Shown piece after piece: positions 32,707-40,803 of a DNA stretch of 64,000 nucleotides. The stretch covers positions 682,001 through 746,000 of the forward strand of contig NZ_ASHX02000001.1 in NCBI RefSeq assembly GCF_000478605.2. Direction: 5' to 3'. The DNA is from Streptomyces thermolilacinus SPC6. Its GTDB lineage: Bacteria > Actinomycetota > Actinomycetes > Streptomycetales > Streptomycetaceae. Numbering within the stretch: the stretch's first letter is position 1; each line of letters starts with the position of its first letter. The translations under genes and the position numbers were made by a program. The notes beneath the pieces were generated by a model, which was given only the letters and a program-made list of their open reading frames with translations, searched no databases and was not told the origin of the DNA.

Positions 32707-35160
32707 TCAGTCGCCGTGGCCCAGACTGATGTCCCGCGAGGTGCGCGCACCCCCCGCGACCTGCACCGGCGCGGCGACCGGCGGGTAGCCGGAGGCGATC
32801 ACCGTGTAGGAGCCGGACGCCAGGTCGGCGAAGCGGAATGTGCCGTCCGGGCCCGTGGTGAGGGTGCCGACGGTGTTCCCGGCCGCGTCGAGCAGCGTCA
32901 CGCGGGCCTCGTCGACGGGGCGGCCGCCGGGAGCCCGCACGGTGCCGCGCAGGAAGGCGCCGCCCGCGATCTCGACGTCCTGTCGTGTGCCGCGGTCCGG
33001 GTGCACGCCGACGGGGAGGGCGGTGGGGCCGAGTCCGGGCACGGCGGCGGTGAGCGTGTAGTCGCCCGCGAGGAGGTCGGTGAGGGCGTAGCCGCCGTCG
33101 GGGCCGGTGCGCGCGGTGGCGACGACCTCGCCGCGCGCGTCGGTGAGGGTGACGGCCGCGTCCTCGGCGGGGACGCCGTCGGGGGTGGTGACGGTGCCGT
33201 GGAGGCGTCCGGCGCCGCCGAGGACGATGTCCCGTTCGACGGGTCCGTCCGGGTGGGCGCCCGCGGTGAGGGTGACGGCGCGGGGCTGGTGGCCGGTGGC
33301 GGAGGCGAGGAGGACGTACGCGCCGGGGGCCGGGGTGCTCAGCGCGTACCGGCCCCCGGCGCCGCTCGCGCCGCGGCCCGTCTGGCGGCCGTGGGCGTCC
33401 AGCAGCGTGAGGGCGGCGCCGGGGACGGGGGTGCCGTCGTGGTGGCGGACCGTGCCGCACAGGGGCGCGCCGGGCGGGGCGGGTTCGTACGCGTCGTCGC
33501 GCGGCGGGGGCAGTACCGACGCGGGCGGCCCGGCCGGTTCGGGCGCGGGCCCGGTCAGTTGGGGCGCGGGCGCGGCGGGAACCGGCTCGGGGACGCGGGC
33601 GGCGGGGAGGGGGACGGCGGCCCGCGGGTCGGCGGGCAGCGGCCGCTCCCTCAGGAACAGCACGACGAGCAGGGCGGCCGCCAGCAGGGCGGCGAGGTGG
33701 AGCAGGACGCGCGGCGCGGCGGAGGCGTACGCCTCGACGTACCCCTCGCGCAGCGCGGCGGGGAGGGTGCCGGGCCCGGCGACGAGGGTGCCGAGTACGG
33801 TGGCGCCGGCGCAGACGCCGAGCTGGCCGCCGAGGGCGTGCGCGCCGGTCGCGGCGCCCAGGTCGGCGGGCGGCGCGGCGTTCTGCACGGCGAGGACGAG
33901 TACGGGCAGGAGCAGTCCGAGGCCCGCGCCGACGAGCACCTGCCAGACGCTGTGGTCCACGCGCGGGGTGTCCGCGTCGAGGCGGGAGAGCAGCCACATG
34001 CCGACGCAGGCGACGGCGACGCCGATGACGGCCTGGGCGGCGTAGTGGCCGGTGCGGTGGACCAGGTGTCCGGACACGAGCGCGGCGGCGGCGAGTGCGC
34101 CGAGGAGGGGCAGCGTCAGCAGGGCGGTGTCCGGCGGCCCGTGCGGACCGCCGCGCTGGAGGAGCGCCGGGAGGCAGAAGGCGACCCCGGTGAGGCAGGC
34201 GCCGACGACGGCGCCGACGAGCCCGGCGACGGGGAGGACCGGGTCGCGCAGCAGCCGGGGCGGGAGGACCGGTTCGGGTGCGCGGCGGGTGGTGACCAGG
34301 TACAGCAGGAGGCTCCCGGCGGTGGCGCAGGCGAGGCCGACGACGATCCGGGAGGTCCAGGCGTACTGGCCTCCGGCCCAGGTGAGCAGCAGGACCAGGC
34401 AGGTGGCCGCGGTGGTCAGCAGCAGCGCGCCGAGCAGTCCGGGGCGGGCGCGGCGGTGGGCGTCGGCGGAGCCCCTGCCGCGTGCCGCGCCGGGGGCCGC
34501 CGGGGTGAGGGCGGCGGCGACGAGGAGCAGCGCGGCGAGGGCGGCAGGCGCGGTGAGGTGGAACGTCCAGCGCCAGGAGGCGGCGGCGGAGGCGTACGTG
34601 CCGAGCAGCGGTCCGGCGAGGGTGGCCGAGGCGAACGCGGCGCCGGTGAGGGCGAGCTGACGGGCGCGGCGGCGGGCCGGGGCGAGGCAGGCGGTGGCGG
34701 CGGGGGCTCCGGCCAGCACGCCACCGGCGCCGAGGCCCTGGACGGCGCGCAGGGCGACCAGTTCGTCCGGGGTGCGGGCCCAGCCGGCGAGGGCGGTCGC
34801 GGCGGTGAACAGGGCCAGGGCGGAGAGGAGCGTTCCCTTGCGGCCGTAGAGGTCGCCGAGCTTGCCGTGGAGCGGGAGGGACGCGGCGGCCGTGAGGAGG
34901 TACGCCGTGACGGCCCACGGGGCCCGGCCGGGGCCGCCGGGCAGGTCGGCGGCGAGGTCCGGGAGGACGGCGGCGACCGAGAGCTGCTGGAACGCGGCGG
35001 CGAGGACCGCGAGGACCAGTCCGGCCAGGGCGGTCGCCGTGCGGCCCCGCCGGGGTTTGGGGCCGGGGTGGTCCGGGACGGCTCCGGGTGCCGGTGGTGC
35101 GGTGTCGCCGGGCGGGGTGTGCCCGGTGCGTTCGTCCTGCGTCAGCGTGATCCCACCCAC
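32707..35160 (-). CDS. MFS drug-efflux-type transporter fused to three carboxypeptidase-regulatory-like domains
   Basis: An 817-residue fusion. Residues about 45-510 are a 14-helix major facilitator of the DHA2 type, with the loop LHGKLGDLYGRKGTLL and QGLGAGGVLAGA. A Pro-rich linker (about 515-570) leads to three consecutive beta-sandwich repeats. Each starts G-T-V and contains a G-x-Y/F strand: LCGTVRHHDGTPVPGAAL, LHGTVTTPDGVPAEDAAV and LRGTVRAPGGRPVDEARV. With 14 helices the tail would lie inside the cell, which is odd for domains usually found outside. The start is a GTG four bases after GGGGAGCAGG. No dedicated regulator is adjacent. Confidence 0.85.
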   Translation of the reverse strand: MGGITLTQDERTGHTPPGDTAPPAPGAVPDHPGPKPRRGRTATALAGLVLAVLAAAFQQLSVAAVLPDLAADLPGGPGRAPWAVTAYLLTAAASLPLHGKLGDLYGRKGTLLSALALFTAATALAGWARTPDELVALRAVQGLGAGGVLAGAPAATACLAPARRRARQLALTGAAFASATLAGPLLGTYASAAASWRWTFHLTAPAALAALLLVAAALTPAAPGAARGRGSADAHRRARPGLLGALLLTTAATCLVLLLTWAGGQYAWTSRIVVGLACATAGSLLLYLVTTRRAPEPVLPPRLLRDPVLPVAGLVGAVVGACLTGVAFCLPALLQRGGPHGPPDTALLTLPLLGALAAAALVSGHLVHRTGHYAAQAVIGVAVACVGMWLLSRLDADTPRVDHSVWQVLVGAGLGLLLPVLVLAVQNAAPPADLGAATGAHALGGQLGVCAGATVLGTLVAGPGTLPAALREGYVEAYASAAPRVLLHLAALLAAALLVVLFLRERPLPADPRAAVPLPAARVPEPVPAAPAPQLTGPAPEPAGPPASVLPPPRDDAYEPAPPGAPLCGTVRHHDGTPVPGAALTLLDAHGRQTGRGASGAGGRYALSTPAPGAYVLLASATGHQPRAVTLTAGAHPDGPVERDIVLGGAGRLHGTVTTPDGVPAEDAAVTLTDARGEVVATARTGPDGGYALTDLLAGDYTLTAAVPGLGPTALPVGVHPDRGTRQDVEIAGGAFLRGTVRAPGGRPVDEARVTLLDAAGNTVGTLTTGPDGTFRFADLASGSYTVIASGYPPVAAPVQVAGGARTSRDISLGHGD

Positions 35161-35351
35161 GGAACCTGCTCCCCTCGTCTCGCGGCTCGCGTTCACCAGG
35201 CGCCATGGTGTGCCGCGCGGGCGGACCGTGATCAAGTGGGGCATCGGGGGCGGGAGACGCGGTAAGGGGGCCGTCGCCCTCCTGTCCGGCGGATGGGCGG
35301 AGGGGCCGTCGGCGCAGGGTGTGCGGGGGTCGGCGCGGTCGGCCGGGGTGC

Positions 35352-35381
35352 GCCCCCGCGCGTGCCGCGCACGCCGGGGGC
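35352..35381 (-). terminator. Hairpin between the SRPBCC and MFS genes
   Basis: GCCCCCG (35352-35358) pairs with CGGGGGC (35375-35381), and after one bulged base GCGTG (35360-35364) pairs with CACGC (35370-35374). It would end transcripts of the SRPBCC gene before the MFS gene. Confidence 0.55.
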
Positions 35382-35431
35382 GGCGGGGAAAGTCCACCCG
35401 ATCCGGTGAGGGGCCGGACTACCCGTGTGGG

Positions 35432-35878
35432 TTACTTCTTCTCGGTCTCGGCGGCGAGGTTGGCGAGGATCGCGTCGTAGATGCGGCCGAGGCCCTTGGG
35501 GGCGAAGGTGCGCTCGAAGAAGCCGCCGATGCCGCCGGCGCCGTTCCAGACGGTGCTGACGACGACGCGGGAGCGGCCCTCGCCGGCGGGGGTGACGGTC
35601 CACGTGGTGACCATGGACGAGTTGCGGTCGCTCTCGACGAGCTGCCCGTCGGTGGGCTCGGTGACGTCGAGCAGGCAGTCGCGGACGCGCTTGCTCGTGG
35701 CCTGGAGCCGCCAGTGGACGAGGGTGCCCTCGCCGTCGCCGCCCTCGCGCACCTCGTACTCGCTGAACTGCTCGGGGAGGAGCTTCGCTCGCGTGTTCGC
35801 GTAGTCGGCGAGCGTGTCGAACACCGTCTCCGCGTCCGCCGCGACGACTCGTTCCGTAGTGGCCTCGACCTGCGCCAT
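35432..35878 (-). CDS. SRPBCC-fold (START/polyketide-cyclase-like) protein
   Basis: A 148-residue ligand-binding fold. The N-terminus reads VEATTERVVAADAETVFDTL, the usual first strand and helix. Then come HWRLQATSKRVRDCLLDV, a SRVVVSTVWNGAGG strand pair and the long C-terminal helix GRIYDAILANLAAETEKK. The ligand is unknown. It has a strong ribosome site (GGAGGACGAGGCAATG). It stands alone between the MFS gene and the divergent radical SAM gene. Confidence 0.85.
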   Translation of the reverse strand: MAQVEATTERVVAADAETVFDTLADYANTRAKLLPEQFSEYEVREGGDGEGTLVHWRLQATSKRVRDCLLDVTEPTDGQLVESDRNSSMVTTWTVTPAGEGRSRVVVSTVWNGAGGIGGFFERTFAPKGLGRIYDAILANLAAETEKK

Positions 35879-35982
35879 TGCCTCGTCCTCCAGCGTTTTC
35901 GTACATCGGTCAGGGGGTCATCAGGGGGGTCCAGCCAACCACCTCGGAGGGGCGCGCCCAAATCCGGGTGCGGCGATCATGG

Positions 35983-36000
35983 GAACGTTTGTTCTATTGT
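35983..36000 (+). promoter_or_regulatory. LexA (SOS) box overlapping the radical SAM gene promoter
   Basis: GAACGTTTGTTC (35983-35994) is a full actinobacterial LexA box (GAAC-N4-GTTC). It is directly followed by a -10-like TATTGT (35995-36000). The ATG lies 36 bases further on. Confidence 0.75.
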
Positions 36001-36035
36001 GGCGGAGCACGACACGTACGACCGAGGAGGCCGCC

Positions 36036-37100
36036 ATGCGCTGGGACAACCTGGGGGACCGCCCGGACGGCACGGCGGACGGCGCCACGACCGGCGAGGC
36101 GGCGCTGTTCGGGACGGACGCGGTGACGACCCGGACGTTCGACACGCCGGAGTTCCGGGGGATCACCTTCCACGAGGTCCGCGCCCGGTCGATCCTCAAC
36201 CGCGTGCCCGGCGCCTCACGCATGCCGTTCGAATGGACGGTGAACCCGTACCGGGGGTGCACCCACGCCTGCGTGTACTGCTTCGCCCGCAAGACGCACG
36301 GCTACCTCGACCTGGACACGGGCATCGGCTTCGACACGCAGATCGTGGTGAAGGTCAACGCCCCCGAGCTGCTGCGCCGCCAGCTCGCCTCGCCCCGCTG
36401 GCAGGGCGCGCACGTCGCGATGGGCACCAACGTCGACTGCTACCAGCGCGCGGAGGGCCGCTACCGGCTGATGCCCGGCATCATCGAGGCGCTGCGCGAC
36501 CGGGCCAACCCCTTCTCGATCCTCACCAAGGGCACGCTGATCCTGCGCGACCTGGACCTGCTGCGGCAGTCGGCGGAGGTCACCGACGTGGGCGTCTCCG
36601 TCTCCGTCGGCTTCACCGACCACGAGCTGTGGCGGACGGTCGAGCCGGGCACGCCCGCGCCCGAGCGGCGCCTCGACGTCGTACGGACCCTCAGCGAGGT
36701 GGGCATCGGCTGCGGGGTGCTCATGGCGCCGGTCATCCCGTTCCTCGGCGACCGGCCCGAGCAGCTGCGCGCCACCGTCCGGGCCATCGCCGAGTCCGGC
36801 GCGACCTCGGTCACGCCGCTGGTGCTGCACCTGCGGCCCGGCGCCCGCGAGTGGTTCATGGCGTGGCTGCGCGAGCACCACCCGGAGCTGGTGCGGCGGT
36901 ACGAGGCGATGTACGCCTCCGGGGCGTACGCGCCGACCTGGTACCAGCGGCGGATCACCCGCCAGGTCCACGAGTTCGCCGCCGAGTTCGGCATCGGGCC
37001 CGCCGGGCGGGGCGCGTCCCGCCGCATCACCCCGCCCCCGCGCGAGGAGGAGCCCGCGCGGCCGGACACGGCGGAGCCCACGCAGCTCACCCTGCTCTGA
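36036..37100 (+). CDS. Rv2578c-family radical SAM protein
   Basis: A 354-residue radical SAM protein. The iron-sulfur motif is YRGCTHACVYCFARKTHGY (CxxxCxxC), preceded by SRMPFEWTVNP and followed by GTNVDCYQRAEGRYRL, typical of the Rv2578c/SplB-like group related to spore photoproduct lyase. A DNA-repair or damage-related role is suggested by the SOS box immediately upstream; the substrate is not known. The start ATG has GAGGAGG six bases upstream. The C-terminal 35 residues are a charged, proline-rich tail. Confidence 0.88.
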   Translation: MRWDNLGDRPDGTADGATTGEAALFGTDAVTTRTFDTPEFRGITFHEVRARSILNRVPGASRMPFEWTVNPYRGCTHACVYCFARKTHGYLDLDTGIGFDTQIVVKVNAPELLRRQLASPRWQGAHVAMGTNVDCYQRAEGRYRLMPGIIEALRDRANPFSILTKGTLILRDLDLLRQSAEVTDVGVSVSVGFTDHELWRTVEPGTPAPERRLDVVRTLSEVGIGCGVLMAPVIPFLGDRPEQLRATVRAIAESGATSVTPLVLHLRPGAREWFMAWLREHHPELVRRYEAMYASGAYAPTWYQRRITRQVHEFAAEFGIGPAGRGASRRITPPPREEEPARPDTAEPTQLTLL

Positions 37101-37262
37101 GCCGCCGGCGGGGCACGGCCGGGCGCTCCGGGTGCGGGCGCTCCCGGCGTTCCGGGCCCCGGGGCCCCGTTCCGGCGCTCCCCCGCCCCCGATCGGGTCA
37201 CGTACGGGTGGATCGCGGCCGTTCGCCCCGGATCGGCACGGCGGCGCCCGGACACTGGCCGG

Positions 37263-38837
37263 ATGCAGAAACGCGCAGGAACCCTCATCGCGGCGGGCGC
37301 GCTGATCGCGGGTGCGGTCGGCGTGGCCCCGTCGGCCGCCGAACCGTCCGTGCCGGAGCCCCGCACACCGCCGCTGTCCTGGACGGCGTGCGGCACCGAG
37401 CGGTACCCGAAGCTGGAGTGCGCCTCGCTGCGGGTGCCGCTGGACCACGCCGACCCGGACGGGGAGCGGATCACCCTCGCCCTCTCCCGCGTCCGGCACA
37501 CCGCCCGCACCTTCGACGGCCCGCTGCTGGTCAACCCGGGCGGGCCCGGCGCGAGCGGGCGCGACCTGGCCGGATTCGTCGCCGCCTCCCTGCCCGCGAA
37601 GGTCGCCGCGCGGTACGACGTGATCGGCTTCGACCCGCGCGGCGTCGGCGCCAGCAAGCCCGCGCTGACCTGCCGGCCCGGCCACTTCACGCCCGTACGC
37701 CCCGACTCGGTCCCCCGCGACCTGCGCGAGGAGCGGCGGAACGCCGAGCGGGCGGCGGCGTTCGCCCGGGCGTGCGGCGACGAGCACGGCACGCTGCTGC
37801 CGCACATCGGCACGGTGAACGCCGCCCACGACATGGACGCGATCCGCCGCGCCCTCGGCGTGCCCCGGATCAACTACTTCGGCTACTCGTACGGGACGTA
37901 CCTGGGCGCGGTGTACGCCAAGCTGTACCCGCAGCGGGTGCGGCGCGCGGTCCTCGACTCGGTGGTCCACCCGGGCGGTGTCTGGTACGGCGCGAACCTG
38001 GCGCAGGACCACGCGTTCGACGCGCGGCACAAGGCGTTCCTCGCGTGGGTGGCCCGCCATGACGCGGCGTACGGGCTGGGGAAGGATCCGGCGCGGGTCG
38101 AGGCCCGCTGGTACGCGATGCGCGCGGCGCTGCGGGCGGACCCGGCGGGCGGCAAGGTGGGCGCGGCGGAGGCGGAGGACACCTTCCTGCCGGGCGCCTA
38201 CCACAACGGCTACTGGCCGCTGCTGGCCGCCGCGTTCTCGGCGTACGCGAAGGACGGCGACGAGGGCCCGCTGGTCGAGGCGTACGAGGCGCTCGCCGCG
38301 CCGGACGAGTCCACCGCCAACGCGTACGCCGTGTACACGGCCGTGCAGTGCCGGGACGCGCGGTGGCCCAGGTCATGGGACGTCTGGCACCGCGACATGT
38401 GGGCGGCGCACAGGAAGGCGCCGTTCTCCACCTGGAACAACACCTGGTACAACGCGCCGTGCGCGTTCTGGCCGGTGCCGTCGCTGACGCCGCCGGACGT
38501 GGCGAACGACGCGGCGCCGCCGGTGCTGCTGTTCCAGGCGACACAGGACGCCGCGACCCCGTACGAGGGCGCGGTCGCCACGCACCGGCTGCTCGGCGGC
38601 TCCCGGCTGGTGGTGGAGCGGGGCGGCGGCAACCACGCGGTGACCCTGCGCGGCAACACCTGTGCGGACCGCGTGCTCGTCCGGTACCTGGACACGGGCG
38701 AGGTGCCGCGCGGCGACGGCGGCGACGGCCCGGACGTGGTCTGCCCGGCCCGCCCGGACCCGAAGCCCGCGGCACCGGCCGAGAAGGCACCCCCGGCGGT
38801 CCACGGCGCCCTGGCGGCCCGCGCCCCCGGCGCCTGA
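37263..38837 (+). CDS. Secreted alpha/beta hydrolase, tripeptidyl aminopeptidase-like
   Basis: A 524-residue exported hydrolase. An N-terminal signal peptide (1 to about 26, KRAGTLIAAGALIAGAVGVA) precedes the mature enzyme. The oxyanion region is LLVNPGGPGASGRD. The triad is Ser in YFGYSYGTYLG, Asp in LLFQATQDAATPY and His in RGGGNHAVTLR, as in Streptomyces Tap and SlpD/E peptidases, which release N-terminal tripeptides. The last 40 residues are Pro/Ala-rich. There is no ribosome site; GACACT lies six bases before the ATG, so the transcript may be leaderless. Confidence 0.9.
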   Translation: MQKRAGTLIAAGALIAGAVGVAPSAAEPSVPEPRTPPLSWTACGTERYPKLECASLRVPLDHADPDGERITLALSRVRHTARTFDGPLLVNPGGPGASGRDLAGFVAASLPAKVAARYDVIGFDPRGVGASKPALTCRPGHFTPVRPDSVPRDLREERRNAERAAAFARACGDEHGTLLPHIGTVNAAHDMDAIRRALGVPRINYFGYSYGTYLGAVYAKLYPQRVRRAVLDSVVHPGGVWYGANLAQDHAFDARHKAFLAWVARHDAAYGLGKDPARVEARWYAMRAALRADPAGGKVGAAEAEDTFLPGAYHNGYWPLLAAAFSAYAKDGDEGPLVEAYEALAAPDESTANAYAVYTAVQCRDARWPRSWDVWHRDMWAAHRKAPFSTWNNTWYNAPCAFWPVPSLTPPDVANDAAPPVLLFQATQDAATPYEGAVATHRLLGGSRLVVERGGGNHAVTLRGNTCADRVLVRYLDTGEVPRGDGGDGPDVVCPARPDPKPAAPAEKAPPAVHGALAARAPGA

Positions 38838-38897
38838 CGCCTGACGCGGCGGAAAACCGGGCGCGGCCGGGCGGGTGCGTCGCGCAGGATGGCCGGC

Positions 38898-39311
38898 ATG
38901 ACGACTCATCTGGCACATGTCGCCGCCCCCGAAGGCGTCGCGCCCGGTTCCGGCTACAGCCATGTCGTGGGGGGCACGGGCCGGTTCGTGGCCGTGTCCG
39001 GGCAGTGCGCCTTCGACGCGGACGGCCGGCTGGTGGGCGAGGGCGACCCGGCCGCCCAGGCCCGGCAGGTCTTCGCCAACCTGGGCCGCTGCCTCGCGGC
39101 GGCGGGCGCCACGTTCGACGACGTGGTGAAGCTGACGTACTACGTGACGGACGTGGCGCACCTCCCGGCGGTCCGCGCGGCCCGCGACGAAGTGATCGAC
39201 ACGGCCCGCCCCCCGGCCAGCAGCGCCGTCCAGGTGAGCGCCCTGTTCCGCCCCGAACTGCTCCTGGAGATCGAGGCGTTCGCGGTCGTCCCCGAACGGC
39301 GGCAGCCGTGA
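38898..39311 (+). CDS. RidA-family protein
   Basis: A 137-residue trimeric RidA/YjgF/UK114-type protein, which in the family hydrolyses reactive enamines and imines made by PLP enzymes. FVAVSGQCAFDADG and DVVKLTYYVTDVAHLPAV are conserved, as is the C-terminal strand. The Arg usually seen in the SALFRPELLLEIEAFA strand is present. I prefer the ATG at 38898 because CAGGAT lies seven bases upstream with no ribosome site; an ATG three codons earlier is possible. It overlaps the next gene by GTGA. Confidence 0.85.
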   Translation: MTTHLAHVAAPEGVAPGSGYSHVVGGTGRFVAVSGQCAFDADGRLVGEGDPAAQARQVFANLGRCLAAAGATFDDVVKLTYYVTDVAHLPAVRAARDEVIDTARPPASSAVQVSALFRPELLLEIEAFAVVPERRQP

Positions 39312-39823
39312 CGGTCCTGGTCCGGGGGATGGTGGAGGCCGACTGCGCGGCGGTCGCCGGGGTGCGTGTGTCGGGCTGGCGGTCCGCCTACCGGGGGCTG
39401 CTGCCCGACGCGTACCTGGACGCGATGAGCGTCGAGGCGGACGCGGAGCTGCGCCGGGAGCACCTGGCGCGCGCCGGGGAGCGGGTCGCGCACCTGGTGG
39501 CCGAACGCGGGGGCGAGGTGGCCGGATGGGCCGCCTTCGGGCCCGACCGCGCGCCCGGCGCCGGCCCCGGCGACGCCGAGTTGTACGCGCTGTACGTGCG
39601 GCCCGACGTGGTGGGCGCGGGCGTGGGGCGGGCGTTGACGGACGACGTGGTGGCACGGGCGGCGGGCCTCGGCTTCACGGAGCTGTCGCTGTGGGTGCTG
39701 GAGGGCAACGCGCGGGCCCGCCGCTTCTACGCGCGGGCCGGGTTCGTGCCGGACGGGGCGCGCGAGCCGTGGGAGGTGGGCGGCACGACCGTCACGGAGG
39801 TGCGGTACGTCCGCTCCCTGTGA
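39308..39823 (+). CDS. GNAT N-acetyltransferase
   Basis: A 171-residue single-domain acetyltransferase, starting at a GTG that overlaps the RidA stop. The acetyl-CoA loop reads RPDVVGAGVGRALTDDVVA, preceded by the strand AELYALYV and followed by LSLWVLEGNARARRFYARAG, the standard GNAT order. The acceptor is unknown. Its last 32 bases overlap the 3' end of the convergent HEAT-repeat gene, so transcripts of the two are complementary at their ends. Confidence 0.87.
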   Translation: MTVLVRGMVEADCAAVAGVRVSGWRSAYRGLLPDAYLDAMSVEADAELRREHLARAGERVAHLVAERGGEVAGWAAFGPDRAPGAGPGDAELYALYVRPDVVGAGVGRALTDDVVARAAGLGFTELSLWVLEGNARARRFYARAGFVPDGAREPWEVGGTTVTEVRYVRSL

Positions 39824-40394
39824 CCCCGCCGGGCAGCCGGGCGAGGGCGGCCGCCGCGGCCGGGCCGATGCGCGGGTGCGGGCGGGCGGCCTCCAGGACG
39901 TGGCGGGCGCGCGGGTCCGCGAGGGCGCCGAGCCCCTCCGCGCAGGCCACGCCCACCCGCCAGTACGGGTCCTCCGGGGCGAGGCGGCGGCGCAGCGCGG
40001 TGACGAGGGCCGGTACGGATTCGGGCGCGCGGAGCGCCGCCAGGAGCCGTACCGGTACCAGGGCGTAGGCGACGCGCAGTTCGTTGGTGGCGAGCGCGGC
40101 GGCGGCACGCGGCGTACGGGGGTCGCCCAGCACGGTCAGCACGTGCGCGGCGGACACGCAGCGCTCCGGATCGCGGTGGTTGAGGAGCAGCACCAGCGCC
40201 TCGAACGCGCGCCGGTCCCCGGCCGCGCCCAGCCGGAACGCGGCCAGCTCCCGCGCCCACAGCGGCATGCCGGGCGCGGTCAGGACGGCCGCCAGCTCGT
40301 CGTGGTCGCCGGTCGCGAGAAGCCGCCCGTACACGGGATCGTCCCCGGCCTCCTGCTCCAGCCGGTCGGTGAGCGAGCCGAACTCGGGGTCCAT
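39792..40394 (-). CDS. HEAT-like repeat protein
   Basis: A 200-residue helical protein with at least three HEAT-like pairs (ARELAAFRLGAAGDRRAFEA, AAHVLTVLGDPRTPRAAAAL, ACAEGLGALADPRARHVLEA). Such scaffolds mediate protein contacts. Related Streptomyces proteins are sometimes labelled adenylosuccinate lyase without catalytic motifs, and none are present here. TACCCT lies seven bases before the ATG with no ribosome site, which suggests a leaderless mRNA. Confidence 0.75.
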   Translation of the reverse strand: MDPEFGSLTDRLEQEAGDDPVYGRLLATGDHDELAAVLTAPGMPLWARELAAFRLGAAGDRRAFEALVLLLNHRDPERCVSAAHVLTVLGDPRTPRAAAALATNELRVAYALVPVRLLAALRAPESVPALVTALRRRLAPEDPYWRVGVACAEGLGALADPRARHVLEAARPHPRIGPAAAAALARLPGGVTGSGRTAPP

Positions 40395-40803
40395 GGCCGT
40401 CAGGGTAGCGACACTCCGGGTCCGCGATCCAGATCACATCACCTGCCCGTTCCGGGGGCTGGCGCGCTCATTACCCACCGGTTAATCTCAGGTGAGCGGG
40501 GCCAACCCCCCGCTACCCCTTGGGCGGCCTGGTGACGCAGCCGCCCGAGTGCTCGTCGGTTCAGCACCTTTCACGATGTGACTCCGGGACAGAGTCCGTC
40601 GGCTTCCTTTCGCGCGGCGCCGTGACACGCCCGTCCGGCCATCGGCATTTGACCGGCCACCCACATCCGTTCGGCCATCGACGCCCGTTCGGAGCGGCCC
40701 GCGCGCGGTACGCCCCCCTCCGCCACGCCCTTCGCGTGCGCGTGTGCGCCGGGCTGCCGCGCGCGCACCCTCACCAGTCGTCACTCATCCCTGGAGTCCC
40801 GTG
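40395..40803. other. 409-base intergenic region before the hydroxyacyl-CoA dehydrogenase
   Basis: The left end holds the leaderless promoter of the HEAT gene (TACCCT, minus strand, 40107 bases after 40300, that is 40407-40402). Further right are a short palindrome TCACGATGTGA (40571-40581) and a candidate -35 TTGACC (40649-40654) without a convincing partner. Open frames here have no recognisable protein content. The promoter of the dehydrogenase must lie in this region. Confidence 0.5.

Noticed and set aside
40571..40581. TCACGATGTGA as a CRP-like site
   Set aside because: The half-site order is inverted relative to the CRP consensus and it is only 11 bases long.
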